Assembly (NCBI GenBank): GCA_037445025.1
Contig: JBBILI010000010.1
Location: forward strand, 62,001 to 126,000
Length of the DNA stretch: 64,000 nt
Reading direction: 5' to 3'
Origin: CAIQQQ01 sp037445025
GTDB taxonomy: Bacteria; Pseudomonadota; Alphaproteobacteria; Acetobacterales; Acetobacteraceae
Part shown: positions 35,557 through 44,049 of the stretch, one piece after another
Layout: the number at the start of each line of letters is the position of its first letter
How positions within the stretch are numbered: position 1 is the stretch's first letter
Notes under the pieces: generated by a model
Seen by the model: only the letters and a program-made list of their open reading frames with translations
Told to the model about the DNA's origin: nothing
Databases searched by the model: none
Translations under genes and position numbers: made by a program

Positions 35557-35948
35557 GCTTGCCTTTTTCGAACGAAGAGCCACCGACCGCAGCGTCGATC
35601 ATCGTGCAATCATAAGTAATTTTTAGTACAGAGTTACCAATTCCAGGCAGATTGCCTGATTCCACACAATAATTTATGGATTGTTTTTCACTCATTCTTC
35701 TTATGGATAGAACGGCATTATCCGTTGCATGGAAAATATTTCTAAAATATACGTCATATGTGAATGGCGCCGCGACAGGGGCCACACGCCGCGCCACCAG
35801 CTTCCATGGACCGCATCTCGGCACCGCTCGGGCGCCGTTGCGGTATCGAACCACTGTTTCACACGAACAGCGGCGCGTACCCCCTTGTCCGGGCCCCGTC
35901 CGCACACCGCACGGGACACCCGGACGCAGCAAGACGAATGGAGCCTTC
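35557..35948. promoter_or_regulatory. AT-rich leader of the GH16 gene with palindrome CAGGCA-GAT-TGCCTG
   Basis: This 392-bp stretch has no convincing gene. Its first 200 bp are far more A/T rich than the flanks and should contain the promoter of the GH16 gene. A perfect inverted repeat CAGGCA/TGCCTG with a 3-bp centre lies at 35644-35658 and could be a regulator site. The 3' 180 bp are GC rich and form a long leader. Confidence 0.35.
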
Positions 35949-38189
35949 ATGTCCGGATCTCTGCCCGTCGCAGTCACCCGCATGACCTTCGATGACGAAT
36001 TCAACAGCTTCGTCGCGAGCGCCAACGGCAGCAGCGGATGGATGACCATCTTTCCGTACGGCGGCGAGGCCGCCTACACGCTGGCAGACAACAATGAAGC
36101 GCAGTATTATGGCAGCAGCACATCCAGCCTCAATCCGTTCTCGCTGAACAGCGGCATGCTGAGCATCACCGCCACCGCCGCCAACGGCTCCAACCCCTAC
36201 GGCCTGCCCGACAATGCCGGCCTGATCACCACCGACACCAGCTTCTCGCAGACCTATGGCTATTTCGAGGTCGATGCGAAGCTGCCGGCCAGCAACGCCT
36301 ACACCGCCGAGCTCGACGTGTTCGAGCAGCTCGGCAACGCACCGAACACGATCTATTCCACCGGGCACGGCTCCACCGGCGGCGTGTGGGCGTCCAACTC
36401 GCAGGCCTTCACGGTGGCCGACACCACGACCGCGTTTCACACCTACGGCGTGGACTGGGAGCCGACCACGACGACCTACTACATGGACGGTGTGGCGATC
36501 GGTTGGGCGCCGACGCCTGCGAGCATGAACAGCCCGATGTTCATGCTGCTCAACCTCGCCGTCGGCGGTGCCGGCAGCTGGCCGGGCGCCGCCAGCAGCA
36601 GCGCCATCCCGGCCAGCCTGCAGATGAACGATGTCCGCGTCTATGCCACCGCGGCCACCAGCTATGTCGGCGGCAGCGCCGCGATCGCCCCCGGGGCCGC
36701 GACCCAGACGCTGACCGTGGTCGTGGCCGAGGACGCGCTGAACGGCGACGCGCAGTTCCAGATCGCGGTCAACGGTGTGGCTGTCGGCGGCGTGCTGACC
36801 ACCCAGTCGCTGCATTCGCTGGGCCCGCTTGACACGCTCACCATCAACGGCACCTGGAACGCCGGCGCCAACACCGTTTCGGTCAATTATCTCAACGACA
36901 TCAACGGCGGCACCGCTGCCACCGACCGCACCCTCTACGTCGACTGCGTCACGCTCGACGGCGTGACCGCAGCCGGCGGCGCCGTTGCACTGACGGCCGA
37001 TGGCATCACCCGCTTCGTGGTGCCGCCGGCGCCGACCGTCGTCGGCAGCGGCATTGACACGCTGGCGCTGACCATCAGCGAGGACGCCTATCTCGGCAAC
37101 GCCCGGTTCACCGTCTTGGTCAACGGTGTGCAGCAGGGCGGCACGCTGGTGGCGACCACGGCCAATCTCAGCCCCAACACGCCGCTGCTGGCACAGTCGC
37201 AGGTGTTCGACATCAAGGGCAGCTTCGCCAGCGCCAATGTCGTCACCGTCAATTTCCTCAACGATCTCTATGGCGGCACGGCGGCGACCGATCGCAACCT
37301 GTTCGTGCTCGGCGCCGGCATCGACGGCAGTGCCATCGCCGGCAGCGCGCTCACCGAGGACTCCAGCGGCGCGCAGTCCTTCAGCTTCGGCCAGGCGACT
37401 GCCACAGCGGCAGCACCCGCGACCACTCCGGCCGCCACCGTCGTCAGCAGCGGGGCCGACACGCTGGCCCTGGTCGTCAGCGAGGACGCGTATCTCGGCA
37501 ACGCCCAGTTCACCGTCTCGGTCGATGGCGTGCAGCAGGGCGGCACGCTGGTGGCCACCACGATGAACGCGACCCCCTATGTGACCGCGGCCGCCCAGTC
37601 GCAGGTGTTCGACATCGGCGGAAGCTTTTCTGCGGGGAGCCATGTCGTCAGTGTCACGTTTCTCAACAACGCCTATGGCGGCTCGGCCACCACCGATCGG
37701 AATCTGTATGTGCAGGGGGCCACGATCGATGGCACCGCGATCAACGGCAGCGTGCTCACCGAACGCAGCGCCGGTGCGCAGTCGTTCAGCTTCACCGAAC
37801 CCGTGGCGCCGATCACCCAGGGCACCACGTCCGGCACCGGGCTGGGGTCTGCGCCCGCCATGGCGCCCGTGCTCAACCTGTCGGAGGACGCCTATCGCGG
37901 GGACGCGCAGTTCACCTTGGCGGTGGCCGGCGTGCAGCTCGGTGTGACGCAGTCGGTGACCACGCTGCACAGCAGCGGCGGCTTCGAGGCGTTCGGCTTC
38001 AAGGATATGCTGACCAGCGGGACACACGACGTGGCGGTGTCGTTCCTCAACGACCTCTATGGCGGCAGTTCGGCGATGGATCGCAACCTTTATGTGAATG
38101 GCGCCACGTTGAATGGCATGGCGGTCAGCGGTGCGGCTTCGACGTTGCTGTCTACCGGGACCAATCATTTTTCGCTGGTGGTGACGTGA
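35949..38189 (+). CDS. GH16 hydrolase with four tandem carbohydrate-binding-like modules
   Basis: A 746-residue protein. Residues 10-235 are a GH16 domain with active site ELDVFE (121-126). The strand that should carry WPAFW just before it is missing: KLPASNAYTAELD runs straight through. From about 240 to the end are four repeats of about 110 residues, each with LxxxxSEDAYLGNAQFTxxVNGV, FLNDLYGGTAATDRNLY and an SF or HF end, as in calcium-dependent xylan-binding modules (CBM36/60 type). No signal peptide is seen, so type I-like secretion is possible. GGAG precedes the ATG. It probably modifies the locus's own polymer. Confidence 0.82.
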   Translation: MSGSLPVAVTRMTFDDEFNSFVASANGSSGWMTIFPYGGEAAYTLADNNEAQYYGSSTSSLNPFSLNSGMLSITATAANGSNPYGLPDNAGLITTDTSFSQTYGYFEVDAKLPASNAYTAELDVFEQLGNAPNTIYSTGHGSTGGVWASNSQAFTVADTTTAFHTYGVDWEPTTTTYYMDGVAIGWAPTPASMNSPMFMLLNLAVGGAGSWPGAASSSAIPASLQMNDVRVYATAATSYVGGSAAIAPGAATQTLTVVVAEDALNGDAQFQIAVNGVAVGGVLTTQSLHSLGPLDTLTINGTWNAGANTVSVNYLNDINGGTAATDRTLYVDCVTLDGVTAAGGAVALTADGITRFVVPPAPTVVGSGIDTLALTISEDAYLGNARFTVLVNGVQQGGTLVATTANLSPNTPLLAQSQVFDIKGSFASANVVTVNFLNDLYGGTAATDRNLFVLGAGIDGSAIAGSALTEDSSGAQSFSFGQATATAAAPATTPAATVVSSGADTLALVVSEDAYLGNAQFTVSVDGVQQGGTLVATTMNATPYVTAAAQSQVFDIGGSFSAGSHVVSVTFLNNAYGGSATTDRNLYVQGATIDGTAINGSVLTERSAGAQSFSFTEPVAPITQGTTSGTGLGSAPAMAPVLNLSEDAYRGDAQFTLAVAGVQLGVTQSVTTLHSSGGFEAFGFKDMLTSGTHDVAVSFLNDLYGGSSAMDRNLYVNGATLNGMAVSGAASTLLSTGTNHFSLVVT

Positions 38190-38196
38190 AGAAAGC

Positions 38197-38235
38197 ACTT
38201 CTTTTTTGAAGAAACGCAGCAAAAGACTTTTATAC
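38197..38235. repeat. R1 half copy, degenerate
   Basis: CACTTCTTTTTTGAAGAAACG then GCAAAAGACTTTTAT, a worn single-hairpin R1 directly after the GH16 stop codon and before the convergent Hint gene. The stem is imperfect. Confidence 0.5.
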
Positions 38236-38266
38236 GCTGGCACGGTCTTTCTGGAGAGTGGTTGGC

Positions 38267-39601
38267 TCAGGCTGCCGCCAGTGCACCGGCATAGGGCAGG
38301 GTCGCTGTGATCAATACATCCAGCACCGCAGCGTCACCCGGCAGGTTGATGCTGGCGGCCCCGTTGGTCCAGCGCCAGCAGCGCTCGCCGGCACGTTCGG
38401 CAGCGTGCCAGCCTTGGGTCAGCGACTCCAGCGCGAGCGGCACGCCATCCACCTGCACGGCACCGACCGCCACCCCGAGCACGCGGCGATCACCGCACCA
38501 GGGCGTGCGGTCCGACGGCCGCGCGGTGCGCGAAACCAGCACCGCCGAGACGGTGCCGACCGGCACGGCGAAGACGTGGCGGCCCGTGCCGTCAGTGCTC
38601 GGCACGATGCGTCGCCCGTCGGCGAGCAGCGCCACATCCAGCTCATCCGTGCTCGGCAGCTGGGCCGCGGCGGTGGCGCGATCGGTCAGGCGCTGCCAGA
38701 CCGGGCGGACCAGGTCCGGGTCCGTGACATAGGGAGCCGCTTCGGAGGTCGACTCCGCGTCCCGCGCGAACACCGGGTGCAGCCGCATGGTGATGCCCTC
38801 GAAGCTGCCACGGTGGCCGTTATCGAGATAGCTTTCGACCGTCAGCGCCTCGGCCAGGATGATGTCGTGGCGATCAAGCTCGATATGCCAGTAGCCGACA
38901 TGCTCCATCTGCTCCGGCGCGATGCTGTCGCCGTTCACCAGGGCATGGGCGCTGATCAGCATGCCGTCGATCAGCAAAGCGTGATCGGGCGAGAGCAGCA
39001 GATCACATTCCGGCTGCCCCGGCACGACGGCATTGGCCTGACAACGAATGGGACGGACCGAATCCGGCTCCGGATGATGCAGGATGTCGACCTCGGGGTG
39101 CCCGATCCAGACGATCGGACGCACCCCGCCACCGGCGATCAGCACCCGGTCTCCCATGCGCAGCGTCTCGATGCGGGCCCAGCCGCCGGGCACGGCGATG
39201 CGCGTGCCGGTGACAAAGCAGGTGACCGGCTCCTGCAGCGTCTCGGCGGGGCTGGCGCCGAATCCGGTGCCGGTGCTGTTGGTGTAGACACTGACCGTGA
39301 CCGTGCCCTGCACCACATCGCCGGACGCCGGCAGCGTGAAGTTCAACGTCACCAGCACGCCGTCCGCCGTGGTCGCGACCGGCGCGTTCAAGGTCAGGTC
39401 GACCATGCCGATCTTGCCGTTGGTGGTGTTGGCGAGCGTCTCCCAGCCGGCCGGCCCGGTGGCGCCGGTGAAGGTGCCGGAGCCGGCGAGATAGAACACC
39501 ACGAGGTCGGCCGATTCGATCGATGATCCGGCGACCGCGTTGACGATGACCTGGAGCGACGTGCCTGTGACAGTGGTGGTGACGTAGAACGCTGAGCTCA
39601 T
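38267..39601 (-). CDS. Hint-domain protein with a cohesin-like N-terminal domain
   Basis: A 444-residue protein. Residues 1-120 form a beta-rich domain (LQVIVNAVAGSSIESADLVV, then TTADGVLVTLNFTLP) with the spacing of cohesin-type domains. From Cys128 (CFVTGTRIAVPGGWARIE) to about 330 lies a Hint_2 domain, the self-splicing/autoprocessing fold of hedgehog and inteins, including LSPDHALLIDG. The C-terminal part is variable. Hint_2 proteins are abundant in Acetobacteraceae and are thought to process secreted proteins; the mechanism here is inferred. It lies 119 bp upstream of nothing on its strand and is preceded by a GH16 remnant. Confidence 0.75.
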   Translation of the reverse strand: MSSAFYVTTTVTGTSLQVIVNAVAGSSIESADLVVFYLAGSGTFTGATGPAGWETLANTTNGKIGMVDLTLNAPVATTADGVLVTLNFTLPASGDVVQGTVTVSVYTNSTGTGFGASPAETLQEPVTCFVTGTRIAVPGGWARIETLRMGDRVLIAGGGVRPIVWIGHPEVDILHHPEPDSVRPIRCQANAVVPGQPECDLLLSPDHALLIDGMLISAHALVNGDSIAPEQMEHVGYWHIELDRHDIILAEALTVESYLDNGHRGSFEGITMRLHPVFARDAESTSEAAPYVTDPDLVRPVWQRLTDRATAAAQLPSTDELDVALLADGRRIVPSTDGTGRHVFAVPVGTVSAVLVSRTARPSDRTPWCGDRRVLGVAVGAVQVDGVPLALESLTQGWHAAERAGERCWRWTNGAASINLPGDAAVLDVLITATLPYAGALAAA

Positions 39602-39717
39602 GGTACTGATTCTAACGCAGTTCGCGTGCTGTGTTGTGTTCTTCCGGAGCCAAATCGTTGTTTCAGCGCAGCACTGCGCCTGCCACAGCCGGACGCGGCG
39701 GCCGAGGGCTTCAAGTG

Positions 39718-42714
39718 CTAGCTGATCGTGAGCAGTGCGCCCGCATCCGAAAGGTGGCTGGCAATCAAGTCAGACGCATTATGCGTTGCTGACAAGCCAA
39801 GTAGCACCACGCCATGGCTTGTGTCAGTCGAATTCGTCAGATAGATGGCATCTTGGCCGGAAATCGTGATATACTGTGCCACAAGATCGGCGAATGGAAT
39901 GGTGCCGAGGGTTATACTGTTACGGCCAATACCATATGTTAATCCTGATATGATTTAAACGCCACTTTTCGGGTCGAGTGCCGGATTGATGCTTGTTGTG
40001 GTGGTTCCATCGATGAAGCCCGGCACGCCGGTGAGCACCAGCGCCGGCGTGATCGCAGCCGACAGGCTGGCGGTGGCGGGTCCGGGTGCGGGCGATCCGG
40101 CGGGCACGACGATCGTGGGGGTGCCGGCGCCATGGATCGCAGCGATCGCCAGCACGTCGCTGTCGGCTTGCCGGACGGTCATGGCAAGCGAGGGTGTGCC
40201 GGGATCGCTCAGCCACACGCCGGCCAGCTGACCGGCGGCGGCCAGGGTCTGCAGCCCGTCGAGCTGGGTCTGGGTGTTGGCGGCGGTGTCGATGACGCTG
40301 ATCGGGAAGCTGGTCGTGGCGGCCGCGGCGATGGCGCCCGCGACGGTGGTGGAGGCCACGCCCCATTGGTCGGACGGCGTGGCCAGGGTCTGGCTCAGCG
40401 TGCCGAAATAGGCGGCGTTCTGGGTGGTGGAGGCCGGCTTGACGGTCGCCGAACCGCTGCCGGCGGCCGGCGGCGTCCAGCTTCCCAGCACGTCGCCCAC
40501 CAGGATCCCGACCACATCGGCGGTGCCGCCGGCGCCGGGCGGCAGGGTGGCGAACACCGTGGGCACAGTGCTGCCGGTGACGGTGAACGACCGCGTGGTG
40601 GCGTTCCAGTCGCGGGTGTTGTCGTTGACGAGCTCCCAGGTCGGCGCCGGCGCGCTGGCCAGGCCCACCGCCATTCGCAGGATGGTGAGCGCGTCGGACG
40701 CCGTGATCACGCCGGTGTGAGCGACGTCGGCGGCCATGAACTGATAGGGCGAGACCCGCGCCTGGGCGCCGGTGACCGGGGAGATGGGATTGGGGTTCAG
40801 TCCGACCGCCAGTTTCAGCGCCGCCAGGGCATCGGCCGCGGTGACGGTGGCCCCCGCGCCGGCGATGGCGTTGGTCACCGACAGGCTGGTTGTCACGGCA
40901 GCCGGATCGGCCGGGGCGGCCACGGTGAAGCCGCCGGAGACGCTGGTGGAAGCTGTCGCTGCGGTGAGCGTGAAGGGGGCGGCGCTCTGGCTGCCGATCG
41001 TGTCCGTGCCGACCTGCAGCACCAGGCTGGTGGTGCCGGGCGACGGGGTGAACGAGATCGTGCCCAGATCGACCGGGCCGGTCAGGGGCGTGACGCCGAT
41101 TCCGGCACGGCTGAAGGCGCCCGCCGTTGCGGTGTTGGCCACCACGCTCCAGTCGGCCGGCAGGGTTGTGGCTGCGGTGAACTGCGCGGTCACGCCCGAG
41201 GGCAGCGCGATCGAGAGTTGCAGGCTCTGGGCGGACTGGGCGTTGGTGGCGACGAGCTCGCCGTCGAGGTTGCCGCTGGCGTCGAGCGTCAGCCCCTGCA
41301 CCAGGAGCGGCGGGGCGACCGTGCTGTCGATCTGGGTGACCGCGACCGTGGCGCCGGACAGCAGGGCGTGCGAGCCCCAGTCATAGATCGTGCCGGCGGC
41401 CACGGTGACGGGTGCGGCCAGGATGGGCAGGACGATGTTCTGGGATCCGCCGGTCAGCAGGGTAAGGATGCTGTTGGCCAGGGCCACGCCATCGAAGGTG
41501 ATGCCGGTGTCGTAGAGGTCGAGATTGTCGAGCGCGGCGCCGCCGTTGAGCTTGTTGAGGAAGTCGATGGTGATGGTGGGGGCGGTGCCCTGGAAGCTGC
41601 CGTTCACCACGAACTGCTGGGTTTCCCCGAACGAGGCGACGGCCAGCGCGGTCTGCACCCCGCCCTGCTGCACGCCGTTGAGGCTGATGGTGAACTGGGC
41701 GTTCTGGAGATAGTCGTCATCGTTGATGCTGAGTGTCAGGGTGTCCGGTCCGGTGCCGATCGGCGTCGGCACCGGCAGGCTCGGCATGGCGTAGCTGGGC
41801 GTGGTGTTGGCACCATCTGGCGAGGAGATCGGCTGCATTGCGACGGCAGGTAGCGCGGCATTGTTCGAGTAGGCGCGGATATAGTCGATGTTGTACTGGC
41901 TGGTCGGCGCGCCGGAGGTCGCACCCGGCAAGCTGTTGGCGGTGCCGACGGCGAGATTGGCGATCAGGTACATCTTGGTCGTGAAATCCGGCGGGACCGC
42001 GATGGCGGTGCCGACCTGCCAGCCGTCGAAATAGAAGGTGACGGCGGTCGCGGTTCATAGCAGGCCGTAGGTGTGAAATCCGGTCGACAAGGCGGCGCCG
42101 GTCGCGTTGAACATCCCGCCTTGGGCGGCGCCCTGGAACTTGGCATCGGACCAATATTGGTCGGCGGGCCCGAGATTGGGCTGTTCCAGGACGTCGAACT
42201 CCGTGTAGCCGGCGGCAGTGGCCGGCAGCATCCAGAAGGCGGCCCAGAAGGCGGCCCAGAAGCCGGCCCAGAAGCCGGCAATGTCGGGGGTCTGGGCGCG
42301 GATCTCGAAATAGCCCTGGTTCTGCGCGAAGCTGCCCTGTGTGGTGATCAGGCCGGAGGTGTAGGGCAGTCCGTTGGTCTGCGCGCCGGCCGGGGCGGGG
42401 GCGGCCGTGATGGTCAGCTCGCCGTTGTGCACACTGAACGGATCAAGCGTCGCGGAGCGGTTGACGTAGTATTCGGCTTCATAATTCGTGGGGATCGAGC
42501 GCCCGAAGGAATAGGCGTTGTTGAAACCGACACTGCCGTCGGCGGAGGTGACGAAGAGCGCGGGATCGGTGAACTCGTCGTCGTAGGTCAGATGATAGCC
42601 GTGCAGAGACAATTGTGTTATCTGAAGCCCATTTATTTTCAGGTCGAGATTTATCGAGGGCTTTGAGAATCGTAAATTACTTATGATATCATTGTTTTTT
42701 GGAAATTCTCGCAT
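39718..42714 (-). pseudogene. GH16-CBM-dockerin-like protein with two in-frame stops
   Basis: One reading frame runs from 42714 to a TAG at 39718 but holds two stops. A TGA at 42055-42057 replaces the Trp of FHTYGLLWTATAVTFYFDG, inside the GH16 domain. A TAA at 39955-39957 is followed by 78 more open codons (TYGIGRNSITLGTIPFADLV onwards). The order is: GH16 domain with active site EFDVLE, one CBM36/60-like module, a cohesin-like segment, a dockerin-like segment (VTAADALAALKLAVG, ITASDALTILRMAVG) and a beta-rich tail. A 4x12-bp tandem repeat lies before the active site. The first 40 codons are A/T rich and the start is uncertain (TTG 42729 also possible). Confidence 0.7.
42232..42279. repeat. 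Four 12-bp tandem repeats in GH16 coding sequence
   Basis: Four units of CCAGAAGGCGGC / CCAGAAGCCGGC encode AGFW-AGFW-AAFW-AAFW on the minus strand. GH16 enzymes normally have one xGxWPAFW segment here, so two or more units have been added. It lies between the IRAQTPD and MLPATAAGYTEFDVLE segments, next to the catalytic motif. Confidence 0.8.
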
Positions 42715-42740
42715 TTTATATTCTATCAAGAAAGAGAAGC

Positions 42741-42854
42741 GGTTCTTTTTTGAAAAAAAGAACCAAAAAACTTTTATCTGATTTGCGCGGATATTTCTGG
42801 AGAGGTATATTTAAACGAATGAAAGTCTTTTGCTTCTTTTCTTCAGAAAAGAAG
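42741..42854. repeat. R1 paired-hairpin repeat
   Basis: Full R1 in the same order as the copy at 27811: first hairpin 42741-42764, spacer with TCTGGAGAGG, second hairpin 42833-42854. It lies between the 5' end of the GH16 remnant and the 3' end of the EnvC-like gene, so it can end envC transcription. Confidence 0.75.
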
Positions 42855-42861
42855 TCCTTCC

Positions 42862-44049
42862 CTATCCCCTTGACCTCAGGTATGGCGCCGGATTGACCGG
42901 CCGGCTGTCATGGCGCAGCTCCATCGACAGCACCGGATGCGCCTGCTGCGACTGCGGGTCATATCCCGGCATCACGCCGATCGGCTCGCCGATCTGCACC
43001 GTCTGGCCCAGGCTCGCGTCCAGCCGGGAGAAGCCGCTGAGCACGGCATGCCAGGCGTGGCCGCAATCGACGATCAGCAGCAGGCCATAGCTGCGAAACG
43101 GGCCGGAGAACACCACACGCCCGCCGCAGGGCGAGACCACGCGCGCCGCGGGCGGCACCTGGAAGCCCAGGCTGGTCGAGGTGTCGCCGTCCACCGGATC
43201 GCCGAAGTTGCGGACGATGCGGCCGACCACGGGGGTGAGCAGCGAGGTGGTGCCGAACGCCGGCGGCTCCGGCGGATGTGCGGGGTCGGGGCGATGGGTG
43301 GTGCGGTCGGCCTCCTGGCGCGCCGCTTCCTGGCGGACGGCTTCGAGCCTGGCGATGGCCGACCGCAGCGAATCCGCCCGGGCAGCCTCGGCCGCGGCAC
43401 GGCGGGCGGCGTCGCCCGCTTCGGCCTCGGCCGTCTTGCGATTCGCCGATGTGGCGGCAAGCTGCACGTCCAGAGCGGCCTCCTCCGCGGTCTGGGCGGC
43501 GAGGCGCCGTGCCAGCTCGGGCCTGGCCTGGTCGAGCTCCGCCTGCAGCCCCGCCAGCGTGCTCTGCTCGGCGCGGACGGTGGCGGCGTCCTGCTCGATC
43601 TGTCGCATCAGGCCACGCAGCACCAGCACGCCGCGCACCGAACGCTCCGGCGGCTCGGGCACCGCCAGCAGCGTTTCGGCGGGATAGAGGGCCAGGCGTT
43701 CGATGACCGGCAGGAAGCGCTCGAGATTCGCGGCACTGGCGCGCAAGGCGATCTGCGCCTCCTGCTGCCGGCGCGCGAGATCGGCCACGCGATCGGTGGC
43801 CTGCGCGGTCTGCTCCTCCAGCGCGCGCAGGCGCGCCGCCGCCGCGATGCGCGAGGCGGTCAGCGCCTGAAGCTGCTGGGCCAGCCCGGCGGCGCGGGTC
43901 TGGGCGGATCTCTGCTGCTCCAGCAGGGCGGCCCGGGCGCGTTCGGCATCCAGCACCTGTTGCGGCGTCGGGCCGGCCGCCATGAGCAGCACGGCCGCCG
44001 TGAAAACCAGGCCCCGCGCCGACACGCGGCCGGGCGGAGCCAGGATCAT
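42862..44049 (-). CDS. EnvC-like murein hydrolase activator (M23/LytM domain)
   Basis: A 395-residue periplasmic protein. A signal sequence (GLVFTAAVLLMAAG) is followed by a long coiled coil (residues 28-240, rich in Ala, Glu and Arg) and a C-terminal LytM domain (TPVVGRIVRNFGDPVDG to PYLRSRG). EnvC proteins switch on cell-wall amidases at the septum and have an inactive LytM domain; here the metal-site motifs are also incomplete. It overlaps gpmI by ATGA, an arrangement often seen in alphaproteobacteria (gpmI-envC-ctpA). Confidence 0.85.
   Translation of the reverse strand: MILAPPGRVSARGLVFTAAVLLMAAGPTPQQVLDAERARAALLEQQRSAQTRAAGLAQQLQALTASRIAAAARLRALEEQTAQATDRVADLARRQQEAQIALRASAANLERFLPVIERLALYPAETLLAVPEPPERSVRGVLVLRGLMRQIEQDAATVRAEQSTLAGLQAELDQARPELARRLAAQTAEEAALDVQLAATSANRKTAEAEAGDAARRAAAEAARADSLRSAIARLEAVRQEAARQEADRTTHRPDPAHPPEPPAFGTTSLLTPVVGRIVRNFGDPVDGDTSTSLGFQVPPAARVVSPCGGRVVFSGPFRSYGLLLIVDCGHAWHAVLSGFSRLDASLGQTVQIGEPIGVMPGYDPQSQQAHPVLSMELRHDSRPVNPAPYLRSRG

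Noticed and set aside
42055..42057. Selenocysteine codon in the GH16 gene
   Set aside because: The position is Trp in the family, no SECIS-like hairpin follows closely, and a second in-frame stop exists in the same gene.
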